Shown here: piece after piece, positions 1-6,591 of the stretch | How the letters are laid out: each line of letters begins with the position of its first letter | Position numbering within the stretch: position 1 is the first letter of the stretch | NCBI GenBank assembly: GCA_020026175.1 | Contig: JAHHQV010000045.1 | Location: 1 to 22,191, forward strand | Length of the DNA stretch: 22,191 nucleotides | Direction of reading: 5' to 3' | Source of the DNA: Phocaeicola sp. | Lineage (GTDB): Bacteria > Bacteroidota > Bacteroidia > Bacteroidales > Bacteroidaceae | The notes under the pieces: model-generated | What the model saw: only the letters and a program-made list of their open reading frames with translations | The model's database searches: none | Told to the model about the DNA's origin: nothing | Position numbers and translations under genes: made by a program

Positions 1-52
1 GAGTAGCTGACTACGGATCAGCCGGTTACAGGTTTGAATCCTGTCGCGGTCA
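1..52 (+). tRNA. tRNA-Arg(ACG), 3' part, cut by the window start
   Basis: This is the 3' portion of a tRNA identical to the complete copy at 250-323. It begins inside the D-arm and keeps the anticodon stem-loop (loop CTACGGA, anticodon ACG), the T-arm and the 3' acceptor strand CGCGGTC with discriminator A. The 3' CCA is not encoded. The 5' end lies outside the window. Confidence 0.93.
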
Positions 53-61
53 CATTTTCGA

Positions 62-134
62 GGCGCCTTCGTCTAGTGGCCTAGGACGCAGCCCTCTCAC
101 GGCCGAAACACGAGTTCGATTCTCGTAGGCGCTA
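62..134 (+). tRNA. tRNA-Glu(CTC), first copy
   Basis: A 73-nt cloverleaf. The acceptor strands GGCGCCT and AGGCGCT pair with a G-U at position 1-72. The anticodon stem-loop is CAGCC-CTCTCAC-GGCCG with anticodon CTC, and the T-arm is ACGAG-TTCGATT-CTCGT. One A-C mismatch sits in the anticodon stem. CCA is not encoded. The layout resembles Escherichia coli tRNA-Glu, including the GTCTAG D-arm. CTC reads GAG, so the common TTC isoacceptor is probably elsewhere in the genome. Confidence 0.92.
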
Positions 135-146
135 CAAAATAGGATT

Positions 147-233
147 GGAAGTTTGGGTGAGTGGCTGAAACCACCAGTTTGCTAAACTGACGTGCGGGTA
201 ACCGTACCGGGGGTTCGAATCCCCCAGCTTCCG
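147..233 (+). tRNA. tRNA-Ser(GCT), first copy
   Basis: An 87-nt class II tRNA. The acceptor strands GGAAGTT and AGCTTCC pair with one T-G wobble. The anticodon loop is TTGCTAA with anticodon GCT. The long variable arm is GTGCGG-GTAA-CCGTAC and the T-arm is GGGGG-TTCGAAT-CCCCC, with discriminator G. The long variable arm and anticodon identify it as serine tRNA reading AGC/AGU. Confidence 0.94.
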
Positions 234-249
234 CTTTAATTATGGAAAT

Positions 250-323
250 GGCCGCGTAGCTCAACTGAATAGAGTAGCTGACTACGGATCAGCCGGTTAC
301 AGGTTTGAATCCTGTCGCGGTCA
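250..323 (+). tRNA. tRNA-Arg(ACG), complete copy
   Basis: A 74-nt cloverleaf. The acceptor strands GGCCGCG and CGCGGTC pair with one G-U, the D-arm starts TAGCTCA, the anticodon stem-loop is GCTGA-CTACGGA-TCAGC (anticodon ACG) and the T-arm is ACAGG-TTTGAAT-CCTGT. It follows the first tRNA-Ser by 16 nt and leads tRNA-Glu by 9 nt, so the cluster is probably one transcript. Confidence 0.95.
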
Positions 324-332
324 CATTTTCGA

Positions 333-405
333 GGCGCCTTCGTCTAGTGGCCTAGGACGCAGCCCTCTCACGGCCGAAACACGAGTTCGATTCTCGTAGG
401 CGCTA
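333..405 (+). tRNA. tRNA-Glu(CTC), second copy
   Basis: Base-for-base identical to the copy at 62-134, offset by 271 bp. It has the same CTC anticodon, the same A-C mismatch in the anticodon stem and no encoded CCA. Confidence 0.92.
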
Positions 406-417
406 CAAAATAGGATT

Positions 418-504
418 GGAAGTTTGGGTGAGTGGCTGAAACCACCAGTTTGCTAAACTGACGTGCGGGTAACCGTACCGGGGGTTCGAATCCCCCAGCT
501 TCCG
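418..504 (+). tRNA. tRNA-Ser(GCT), second copy
   Basis: Identical to the copy at 147-233. It is the last tRNA of the cluster; from base 506 the sequence no longer follows the repeat, and a rho-independent terminator follows about 50 nt downstream. Confidence 0.94.
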
Positions 505-552
505 CAAAGAGATTAAATGAAGGTATTCAGTTAAGCCTTCACTCAAGGATTC

Positions 553-588
553 AAAGCACCGTATATCAATTGATTACGGTGCTTTTTT
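553..588 (+). terminator. Rho-independent terminator of the tRNA cluster
   Basis: Inverted repeat AAAGCACCGTA ... TACGGTGCTTT, 11 bp with an AT-rich loop, running into a T tract. It lies about 50 nt after the last tRNA and fits as the end of that transcript. Confidence 0.85.
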
Positions 589-651
589 CGTATATTTTTG
601 TTTCAAGCTGAAGACCATCCAGCATTGGTTGGCTGTCATATCTTAGTCAAT

Positions 652-705
652 TTTTGCTACAATTTCTGCTACAGAAATTTTGCCGTCACAAAAATGTAGC
701 AGAAA
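652..705. repeat. Cluster of TGCTACA repeats (two direct, one inverted)
   Basis: TGCTACA occurs twice in direct orientation (655-661 and 667-673). TTTCTGCTACA at 663-673 is repeated exactly in inverted orientation as TGTAGCAGAAA at 695-705. The cluster lies just after the tRNA terminator, at the edge of the accessory stretch. It could be a recombinase or regulator binding site or an element end. No integrase gene is present, so no function is assigned. Confidence 0.45.
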
Positions 706-732
706 ATTTGCGTTGAAACGTCATGTGGCGTT

Positions 733-864
733 ATGAAAATCAAAGAATTAAAATTTGAAGATGAAGAGGATGACCAAATTAAAATAATTTCAATTGACGC
801 TGAAGAATTTATTATGGCAATTATTAATGATGTTCAGACAGGGAAATTCCAACAAGTAGGATAA
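733..864 (+). CDS. Small acidic hypothetical protein, 43 aa
   Basis: An ATG-to-TAA frame of 43 residues, beginning MKIKELKFEDEEDDQIKI and ending TGKFQQVG. The amino half is strongly acidic and the rest resembles a short alternating strand/helix segment (IISIDAEEFIMAIIND). I do not recognise a family. It sits alone between the tRNA cluster and the ATPase gene, with no clear ribosome binding site and no clear partner. It could be a real small gene of the accessory region, the remains of a longer gene, or chance. The amino acid composition looks more protein-like than the surrounding noncoding DNA, which is the main reason for listing it. Confidence 0.35.
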   Translation: MKIKELKFEDEEDDQIKIISIDAEEFIMAIINDVQTGKFQQVG

Positions 865-1013
865 TTATGAATTTGGCGAAAAGTCATAATTCGCTATGAA
901 ATTTCTATATTTTGTTGATTCATTCATCGTTTTTTCTTTAAATTTTTGGCGATATAAAAAGATATTGCGATATTTGTGTTGCGTAAAATATGTAACGGAA
1001 TAGAAGCAACAAT

Positions 1014-2138
1014 ATGAAGCCAAATAATCCCTTCTTAATATCGGGCTATCATAGTCCGGAATTCTTCTGTGATCGTGAAACGGAAACAGAAACTATACTC
1101 GAAGCTCTTCACAACGGACGTAATCTCACTCTGATAGCTCCTCGCCGTATGGGTAAGACAGGACTGATTCGTCATGCTTTCTATAAATTGAAGGAACAGG
1201 AATCAGATATAGTCACACTCTATATGGACATATACTCAACACAGTCGTTAGGTGATTTTGTGCGCTTGTTTGCCAATACCATATTGGGCAAGTTAGATTC
1301 TGCACCACAGAAAGCCATGAACCGCATCAGTAAGTTTATCCGCAGTTGTCGTCCTTTTTTCACTTTGGATGAGTTTACGGGATTACCACAGGTTACGATA
1401 GATTTATCTCCAACCGAAGAAGAAAGTACACTGAAAGAAATATTCGAATACTTGGCTTCGTCAGAGAAACGATGCTATATAGCAATTGATGAGTTCCAAC
1501 AGATTACAGAATATCAAGACAAGGGAGTGGAAGCTTTGCTGCGTTCTTATATACAGTTCCTTCCGAATGTGAATTTTATTTTCGCTGGCAGTAAGCAGCA
1601 TGTTATGCAGGAGATGTTCATGTCTTCTAAAAAACCATTCTATCAGAGTACTCAGTTACTTACCATCGACACCATAGACAAAGACAAATATGCTCATTTT
1701 GCAATGAATCATTTTGCAAATCATAATACAAGTTTATCCGAAGAAATATTCTATGGAATCTACGAAAAATTTGATGGCCATACCTGGTATGTTCAGAATC
1801 TTCTGAATCGTCTTTATGGCTACAATCGTGACATAGACACAGATTTAGTGGAATATGCCAACAGACAGATTATTTCTGAATTGAGCTATTTCTATGCAGA
1901 TTTGCTGACAGCATATTCGGCAGGTCATGTTCGTTTGCTGAAAGCCATTGCCAAGGAAGGATGTATCAAAGAAGTTTTATCAGGAGATTTTATATCCAGA
2001 CACAGACTAAGAGCAGCCAGCAGTGTGAATTCTGCGCTCAAGAAATTGCTTGAAAATGAACTCGTTTATCCCAGCGAGAACGGGTATATTATTTATGACC
2101 GGTTTATGGGTGAATGGTTACGGAGTCAAGCGTTTTAA
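1014..2138 (+). CDS. AAA-type ATP-binding protein (archaeal-type ATPase family)
   Basis: A 374-residue P-loop ATPase. The amino terminus carries the NPF...F.DRE.E pattern typical of this group. A Walker A motif APRRMGKT lies at about residues 42-49, a Walker B-type CYIAIDEFQ at 154-162 (D159, E160) and a sensor-like AGSKQH at 191-196. The carboxy-terminal 50 residues look like a winged-helix domain ending in YIIYDRFMGEWLR. Known relatives are multi-copy STAND/AAA-like ATPases common in Bacteroidales and archaea, mostly of unknown role, often in accessory regions. The length matches that family and the gene looks intact. No partner gene is adjacent: the next gene downstream is a broken methyltransferase 200 bp away. 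Expected to be cytosolic; the client or DNA target cannot be read from the sequence. Confidence 0.85.
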   Translation: MKPNNPFLISGYHSPEFFCDRETETETILEALHNGRNLTLIAPRRMGKTGLIRHAFYKLKEQESDIVTLYMDIYSTQSLGDFVRLFANTILGKLDSAPQKAMNRISKFIRSCRPFFTLDEFTGLPQVTIDLSPTEEESTLKEIFEYLASSEKRCYIAIDEFQQITEYQDKGVEALLRSYIQFLPNVNFIFAGSKQHVMQEMFMSSKKPFYQSTQLLTIDTIDKDKYAHFAMNHFANHNTSLSEEIFYGIYEKFDGHTWYVQNLLNRLYGYNRDIDTDLVEYANRQIISELSYFYADLLTAYSAGHVRLLKAIAKEGCIKEVLSGDFISRHRLRAASSVNSALKKLLENELVYPSENGYIIYDRFMGEWLRSQAF

Positions 2139-2337
2139 TGTGAATGTTGTTATAACAAAATTTTATGTTAATATCCTAATAATTTAAAATTTTTAAAAAA
2201 AACTAGAACTTTGATAAACTAGTGATGAAAATATAAGCTTTTTACATCTTGTTATGGTAGAAATCAAATTTACATGTGAGAAATTACAGAATTTATAGGT
2301 ATACCATATAACAATAAATATAAGGAAAGAAAAAAGA

Positions 2338-2589
2338 ATGAGATATTTGGGAAGCAAAATCAAATTATTAAACTTTATACAACGAACAATTGAAAAGTAT
2401 AATATACAGGGACATGTTTTTTGTGATTTATTTGCTGGCACATCATGTGTAGCAGATTTTTTCAAGGATAGATATGACGTTATTGCTAATGATTTTATGT
2501 ATTATTTGTATTGTTTTTCTAAAGCAAAACTTAATTTTCATGATGTCCCATTGTTTAAAACATTTCAAGAAAAATATAATCTGACATGA
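2338..2589 (+). pseudogene. Amino-terminal stump of a D12-class DNA adenine methyltransferase
   Basis: An 83-residue frame that starts like a D12-class (Dam-like) N6-adenine methyltransferase: motif MRYLGSKIKLLNFI at residues 1-14, then a SAM-binding DLFAGTSCVADFFK at 30-43 (the usual FAGTG has become FAGTS), then VIANDFMYY. Family members are usually about 280-320 residues, so the target-recognition region and the catalytic D/NPPY motif are missing. The frame ends at a stop just where sequence related to an IS1380 transposase begins on the other strand, which suggests an insertion followed by a deletion removed the rest. An enzyme this short should not methylate DNA. Confidence 0.72.
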
Positions 2590-2599
2590 AGGATTTTGG

Positions 2600-3309
2600 T
2601 AGACGTTTCCAATCGAACCCGTTGTTTATGTTGTCAAAGATTCTTTCAAGTGTATGCTGTTGACAGAAACGTACATTCGCATTTCCGTCATGGTTCTCTG
2701 CCAACTATGTTGTTACCTATTACAGCTACTCCAGGACTATAACCAAGAAACTTTTTATACGTCCGTTTGGCATCGTATTTTTCGGTCTGAATAAACTGAT
2801 GGTCAAAATCCAAATCATACTCCTGACCGCTGCGCAATCCTCCTGTAGCCAAAAGTGACTTGATCAACAGTTCATTATTTTGTCGGCAGTATTGAAATCG
2901 TACGATCTTCCAGACGCAAGAAATGTGTAAGTTGTGTTATCTACAGTCAACTCCTTGATTGCACGTAAGATAGTGTCGGAACTACATGTCTTAAGTTTGG
3001 GATGAGAGGAAAGATGGTGCATGAGATGAGTGGAAATATCTTCTATGCATGAACCGACACAGAAGAACACGCACATCAGAGAACGAAATATTTGCATAAT
3101 CTCGTCTACGCTCAGCATAGCCTTCAAGCGAGCTTGGGTCTTTGCCTTCACTTGCACGAGATTTCACTATAACTATAGCCGAATGACTGACAGCGTTTTC
3201 CTAATGTTGAATCTATTACTTTGAATAAAAGAGCATCAAATTGCTCCATGATGTAAAATATCCCGCCAAAAGGTGTGATTTGTTCGGATTATATTTGTAC
3301 TTTAGCCAT
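2600..3309 (-). pseudogene. IS1380-family transposase remnant
   Basis: Read on the minus strand from an ATG at 3309, the translation starts MAKVQI, hits a stop at 3291-3289, and continues SEQITPFGGIFYIMEQFDALLF...SYSEIS. It then resumes after an extra segment as MQIFRSLMCVFFCVGSC, DISTHLMHHLSSHP and TCSSDTILRAIKELT. After a frame change it continues GQEYDLDFDHQFIQTEKYDA and YKKFLGYSPGVAVIGNNIVG, and after another frame change HDGNANVRFCQQHTLERIF. These match, from memory, the amino half of Bacteroides IS1380-group transposases. At least one nonsense codon, two frameshifts and an inserted segment make it non-functional, and the carboxy half is missing. Homology is clear down to about 2640; the exact left end is uncertain. 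Confidence 0.8.
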
Positions 3310-3445
3310 ATCTGATGAAAATCTATGAGCTTTTATTTTGCAACACTAAGTTAAGTGAATCTTCTAACATGGCAAAAAACTGGGTAATATGTTATCACTC
3401 AGTGTTTTAAATTTATTTTATAAAAAAGTGTTGCGGAATTAAGGA
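2600..3445 (-). mobile_element. Degenerate IS1380-family insertion sequence, one end missing
   Basis: The decayed transposase gene plus the sequence upstream of its start, up to a motif GTGTTGCGGAATTAAGG near 3429-3445 that could lie at or near the element's upstream end. A related GCAACAC...TTAAG motif lies near 3339-3357. I cannot prove either is a terminal repeat, and the opposite end of the element is gone. Flanking target duplications cannot be identified. Confidence 0.5.
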
Positions 3446-3475
3446 TATACAAAAATAGCATTTTAATACTTAATT

Positions 3476-4675
3476 CTATTTTAACAAATAAAACGCAAAT
3501 ATTGGATTCCCATCTTCAGCAATATTCTGCAGCTCAGATGGTATTGATACAGATGTATTATCTTTATACAATGATAATTCGTAGGGAGTTATTACTTGCA
3601 CAAGTTCATTTCCAGAAACCTTTCCCCAAACAGGAAATTGTTTATAACTTAGTGTTCCAGACATTCCCTGAAGCATATTTATTCCAGCCATTTCCATATA
3701 TTCCTTTGGTTGAATACATTTCTCAACCTTGACGACACCATCCTTTTTACCAATAGCAGCTACGTGATTGGTATGATTGAAACGAAAACGAAGATAATAA
3801 TTCTTATTGGTTTCCATAATATCAGTTACTACCATATCATTTTTATCTTCTAAAGTACGCATAGATGCCATGTTTGTAACATCCAAAGCGCGAACAATCT
3901 GATGGTCGGAATTCTCTAATTTAACAGAGAAAGCAGGTTCTATCATATCACTTTTTATACGATAGACGGTATCATTTCCTCCGCATTTAAATAATATGGA
4001 AGAGTTTAACTCAGAATATACAGCAGCTATATCTGTAGTGAACCCAGTCTTTTCTTTTGGTAATTTGGAAGAATAGAACATTTTATTGTCTGTCATTACA
4101 GGCTTACCATCCCATGTAAATATTCCCATACCAAAACTTGTTTCACCAAACGGAGAAAATGGGAAAGAAACCGCTCCTATTTTATGATCTTCCAATTCGT
4201 ACGAAAGAATACTCATATAATCATGATGTTTCTTTTCTATAAATTCACCTTCAGTTGTATAAACCCAGATATCTTGTACATCAAATAGATACAATCTATT
4301 ATTTTTCTCATCAATCTGCATATTGCATATCGCTCCTGAAAATTCACCCGGACCCTGTCCCTGCTTAATTAGTGTACGAATAAATTTTCCACTACGACTG
4401 AATAATACAACACGCATTTCCTTAGCAGGAAGTACATAGATATATTTCTCAGATACCACAAAATTAGCTACACCATCAATTAAAGAAGCATCATCATCTG
4501 TCATTTCTAGAGGAACGTAGTAAACATCATTTATTTCGTCAGCCAACCCAGTAACAGTAGTGTTTTTCACACAATCTCTCAAGTTCACTGTGACAAAATC
4601 ATCTGCAGAGTTATCGTGGTTGGTTCCACATGCTGCTAATAGCATTAAAGGTACAAAAAGAATTGTTTTTCTCAT
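3476..4675 (-). CDS. Six-bladed beta-propeller lipoprotein
   Basis: A 399-residue protein with a lipoprotein signal peptide: positive MRKT, a hydrophobic core, and lipobox LAAC with Cys16 as the lipidated residue. The body has repeats of the type YIYVLPAKEMRVVLFSRSG, LYLFDVQDIWVYTTEGEFI and FIRTLIKQGQGPGEF, the strand-turn pattern and GxGPGEF signature of the Bacteroidales 6-bladed TolB-like propeller family (often labelled DUF4934 or BF3164-like). The length of about 400 residues is normal and the frame is intact. It should sit on a membrane facing the periplasm or cell surface. Such proteins are numerous in Bacteroidales and mostly without assigned function. It stands alone: the neighbour on one side is an IS remnant and on the other a long gene-free stretch. 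A possible promoter (TAAATTTA at 4688-4695 with TTTG at 4718-4721 on the minus strand) lies very close to the start codon. Confidence 0.82.
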   Translation of the reverse strand: MRKTILFVPLMLLAACGTNHDNSADDFVTVNLRDCVKNTTVTGLADEINDVYYVPLEMTDDDASLIDGVANFVVSEKYIYVLPAKEMRVVLFSRSGKFIRTLIKQGQGPGEFSGAICNMQIDEKNNRLYLFDVQDIWVYTTEGEFIEKKHHDYMSILSYELEDHKIGAVSFPFSPFGETSFGMGIFTWDGKPVMTDNKMFYSSKLPKEKTGFTTDIAAVYSELNSSILFKCGGNDTVYRIKSDMIEPAFSVKLENSDHQIVRALDVTNMASMRTLEDKNDMVVTDIMETNKNYYLRFRFNHTNHVAAIGKKDGVVKVEKCIQPKEYMEMAGINMLQGMSGTLSYKQFPVWGKVSGNELVQVITPYELSLYKDNTSVSIPSELQNIAEDGNPIFAFYLLK

Positions 4676-6334
4676 AAATATTCATTTTAAATTTAGGTTT
4701 ATATAGAATTTATTCAACAAAAATCAGTATATGAAATGTTATATTTATTTTGAGAATGACATGTTGAAAACAATTTTTTTATTATTAATATCAGTTTCTA
4801 ACATTTAGTCATTTATCACTATATTTTTCACAGCATAAAGATAATGATATATTTCGGTTAGCCAATGTATTATGCCAATTATTTTAAGTATAACCAATTA
4901 AAATAGTACCAGGTTTCTATCCGTCTACGATACTTCTATTATATCTTTTCCTATTTTACAACTATTGTAGGTTATTACATAAAAAAAAGAATAGTGTCTA
5001 CCAATTCACAAAAATACATCCTGTCTGCCCCACAATGGAATCTAACATTACCCATTTCAAACCATATTCCTCTAATAGAAAAAATCTAACTTAGAAAACC
5101 TACTTCGTTACCTAAGTATAGTGAAAACATTTTAGGTACTATCAATCATCAGGCAGTGTACGCACATCTTAAAATTATGTATTGTCATACTTTGTGTATT
5201 TTAATTTACAATAGTTCGTTAAAAATTAGCCTAGCCTAAGCGGCTCTGGCAGTAAATAAAATGAGTTCTTTGAAAAATTTGTCAATTAATTGCGTGTTTG
5301 GCTCAATCCCAGACACGCAAATAATTGACATCCAATTTTACGGTTTATAGTGTCTGGCGACAAAAGTGGTAATTTGTTCCTATGTTATAAATCTCAAACT
5401 TTCAAAATGATTGTAAATTTGCGTTTTTTCTATCTAGGATATTTTTAAATTCTGCTTGAATAGGATGAAAAGTTAATAGTGGAGTTAAAATTGATTATGA
5501 TAAAAGGATGTAAATCTCTTTGTTTTGTTAAAATAATCTTCTTCGTTAATAGTTGGAAGGCTTCAAACGAGCTGTTATTTCATCTAAAATGTGCTGTTAT
5601 TTTGGTGAGAATGCCTTGTCGTTCTATCTAAAACATAAGCACGTTTTATTTTGATGCAGAATTTAAGATGAAATTTACGGTTTTTTGTTCTAGATTGCAT
5701 CTTGTTTTTAATAGATTGTATTTGTTATTATGTCATAATAAACGGCGATATTGCCGTCGATAGGATTATATTATTCCTGTTAATGGTTTTATAGTACTTC
5801 CTTTATTTATAATTTGTATCACAATGATTTTGTATGTATGTGTAAAAACATGATTTTTAGAAATATTTCTGGCTCCTTATCAGAATTTCCTAATTTAAGA
5901 GAGGTTGAAATGTCATTTTGACAAAGTGTTGCTTTTAGATTCAAATTAGCTAGATGCTATTCTTTATTATTTTTATTTCTGTAGGTTTTGAAATTGCTAT
6001 TTGTTGAATTGGTGACTTCATGGACTGGTTGAACCGTGTGCAAAATTCATTGTTACAGAGGAATGTGTTTGAAAATATACTGCCATTCCGAAATATTAGT
6101 TGACAAAATGCTTTGTTGTGATAGATTTAGCGTAGAATGAATTGATATAAAATAAGTGTTATTAGAATATAATTATGATTAGTATTGTCTATAATGTGAT
6201 ATTTTATAACTCTAGCATGGTGTTGTCTTATAAAAAGTAAATGTTGTGTTGTATAGTATTGTTGATAATATGTAATAAAAACAAAGGAAAATATGCATGA
6301 TGATATTTTTTATTCAAAAAACAGTGTCATTTTA
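4676..6334. other. Gene-free AT-rich stretch of about 1.7 kb
   Basis: No reading frame here has convincing codon use or recognisable protein motifs in either direction; the longest candidates are under 50 codons. What can be seen is an 18-bp inverted repeat at 5280-5330, a 16-bp near-palindrome ACGGCGATATTGCCGT at 5742-5757, and imperfect direct repeats of GCTGTTATTT near 5571-5605. The lack of genes between a decayed accessory region and an essential operon suggests a graveyard of lost genes, an unrecognised structured RNA, or both. Confidence 0.6.
5280..5330. repeat. 18-bp near-perfect inverted repeat with 15-nt spacer
   Basis: The left arm at 5280-5297 (TGTCAATTAATTGCGTGT) and right arm at 5313-5330 (ACACGCAAATAATTGACA) are complementary at 17 of 18 positions, with a 15-nt loop. 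There is no T tract after it, so it is not a typical terminator. It could be a recombinase target, an operator, or an RNA hairpin. Confidence 0.75.
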
Positions 6335-6365
6335 TTTGCTTATTTCAGAAAAGCCTTTATCTTTG
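6335..6365 (+). promoter_or_regulatory. ilv operon promoter (Bacteroidota type)
   Basis: TTTG at 6335-6338 and TATCTTTG at 6358-6365 are separated by 19 bp, which fits the Bacteroidota primary sigma factor consensus (-33 TTTG, -7 TAnnTTTG). Transcription should start near 6371-6375, about 25-30 nt before the leader peptide start codon. Nothing between this site and ilvD competes as a better promoter. Confidence 0.75.
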
Positions 6366-6399
6366 CAAGTGTAATAACAAAACAGAAAAAAAGAGATAT

Positions 6400-6501
6400 A
6401 TGATAACAACTGGCATTATTATAAACCTGGCAGTTATTCTGCATATTGTTATTCGCGTCGTGGTCCTACAGCCAAGGTGTGAGGAAGGTTTGTGTATGTA
6501 G
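6400..6501 (+). CDS. ilv operon leader peptide, 33 aa, rich in Ile/Val/Leu
   Basis: An ATG-to-TAG frame of 33 residues lying between the promoter and the attenuator hairpins. It begins MITTGIIINLAVILHIVIRV and ends VVLQPRCEEGLCM. Seven Ile, five Val and four Leu make 16 of 33 residues, most of them between residues 6 and 23, the three end products of the pathway whose genes follow. It resembles in style the leader of the Escherichia coli ilvGMEDA operon, which also has an RV...VVV stretch, though the sequence is not obviously homologous. Scarcity of charged branched-chain tRNAs would stall the ribosome here. The last codons (TGT GAG GAA GGT TTG) form the 5' arm of the antiterminator, so a ribosome that reaches the stop would cover it. 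The peptide itself probably has no other role. Confidence 0.85.
   Translation: MITTGIIINLAVILHIVIRVVVLQPRCEEGLCM
6425..6478 (+). promoter_or_regulatory. Possible pause hairpin (1:2 pairing) of the ilv leader
   Basis: ACCTGGC at 6425-6431 can pair with GCCAAGGT at 6471-6478, giving 7 bp with one bulged A, enclosing codons 12-23 where most of the branched-chain codons lie. This would be the equivalent of the pause hairpin in classical attenuators. It is weaker than the other two hairpins. Confidence 0.4.
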
Positions 6502-6540
6502 TTGTATGTATATAATGATATTTGATAAAACCTTTCTCAC
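6479..6540 (+). promoter_or_regulatory. Antiterminator pairing (2:3) of the ilv attenuator
   Basis: GTGAGGAAGGTTT at 6479-6491 pairs along all 13 positions (one G-U) with AAACCTTTCTCAC at 6528-6540. The latter is the 5' arm of the terminator, so the two structures exclude each other. The left arm lies inside the last codons of the leader peptide. Confidence 0.8.
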
Positions 6541-6562
6541 TTTTGTTGAGAGAGGTTTTTTT
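6527..6562 (+). terminator. Attenuator terminator of the ilv operon
   Basis: AAAACCTTTCTCA at 6527-6539 pairs with TGAGAGAGGTTTT at 6547-6559 (13 bp, one G-U) around a 7-nt loop and is followed by a run of seven T. It lies 29 bp before ilvD. Formed when the leader peptide is translated to its stop codon, it would stop transcription before the structural genes. Confidence 0.88.
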
Positions 6563-6591
6563 ATAAGTAAAAAGTCAAGGAGAGGAAGTAT

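Larger units (their letters stand above)
1..505 (+). repeat. Tandem duplication of an Arg-Glu-Ser tRNA unit, 271-bp period
   Basis: Bases 1-234 and 272-505 are identical, including the intergenic spacers. The window starts inside a unit, so at least two units exist and more may lie to the left. Perfect identity in the spacers means the duplication is recent or is kept homogeneous by gene conversion. Confidence 0.93.

Noticed and set aside
2193..2465. 90-codon minus-strand frame overlapping the methyltransferase stump
   Set aside because: It overlaps the recognisable SAM-binding motif of the plus-strand frame and has no motif of its own.
1..4700. Intact integrative element inserted at the tRNA genes
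   Set aside because: No integrase, no mobilisation gene and no duplicated tRNA 3' end could be found, so only a decayed accessory region can be claimed.
5236..5331. 31-codon minus-strand frame ending KELILFTARAA, reminiscent of a transposase tail
   Set aside because: Stops lie directly upstream in the same frame and it overlaps the inverted repeat. There is no way to support a transposase assignment from so short a match.
5497..5631. 44-codon frame beginning MIKGCKSLCF
   Set aside because: It has a weak upstream GGAG, but the composition (Cys, Phe, Ile, Lys) follows the AT-rich background and no family is recognised.
6020..6103. 27-codon frame beginning MDWLNRVQNSLL
   Set aside because: Looks protein-like, but it has no ribosome binding site, promoter or known relatives; too short to support alone.
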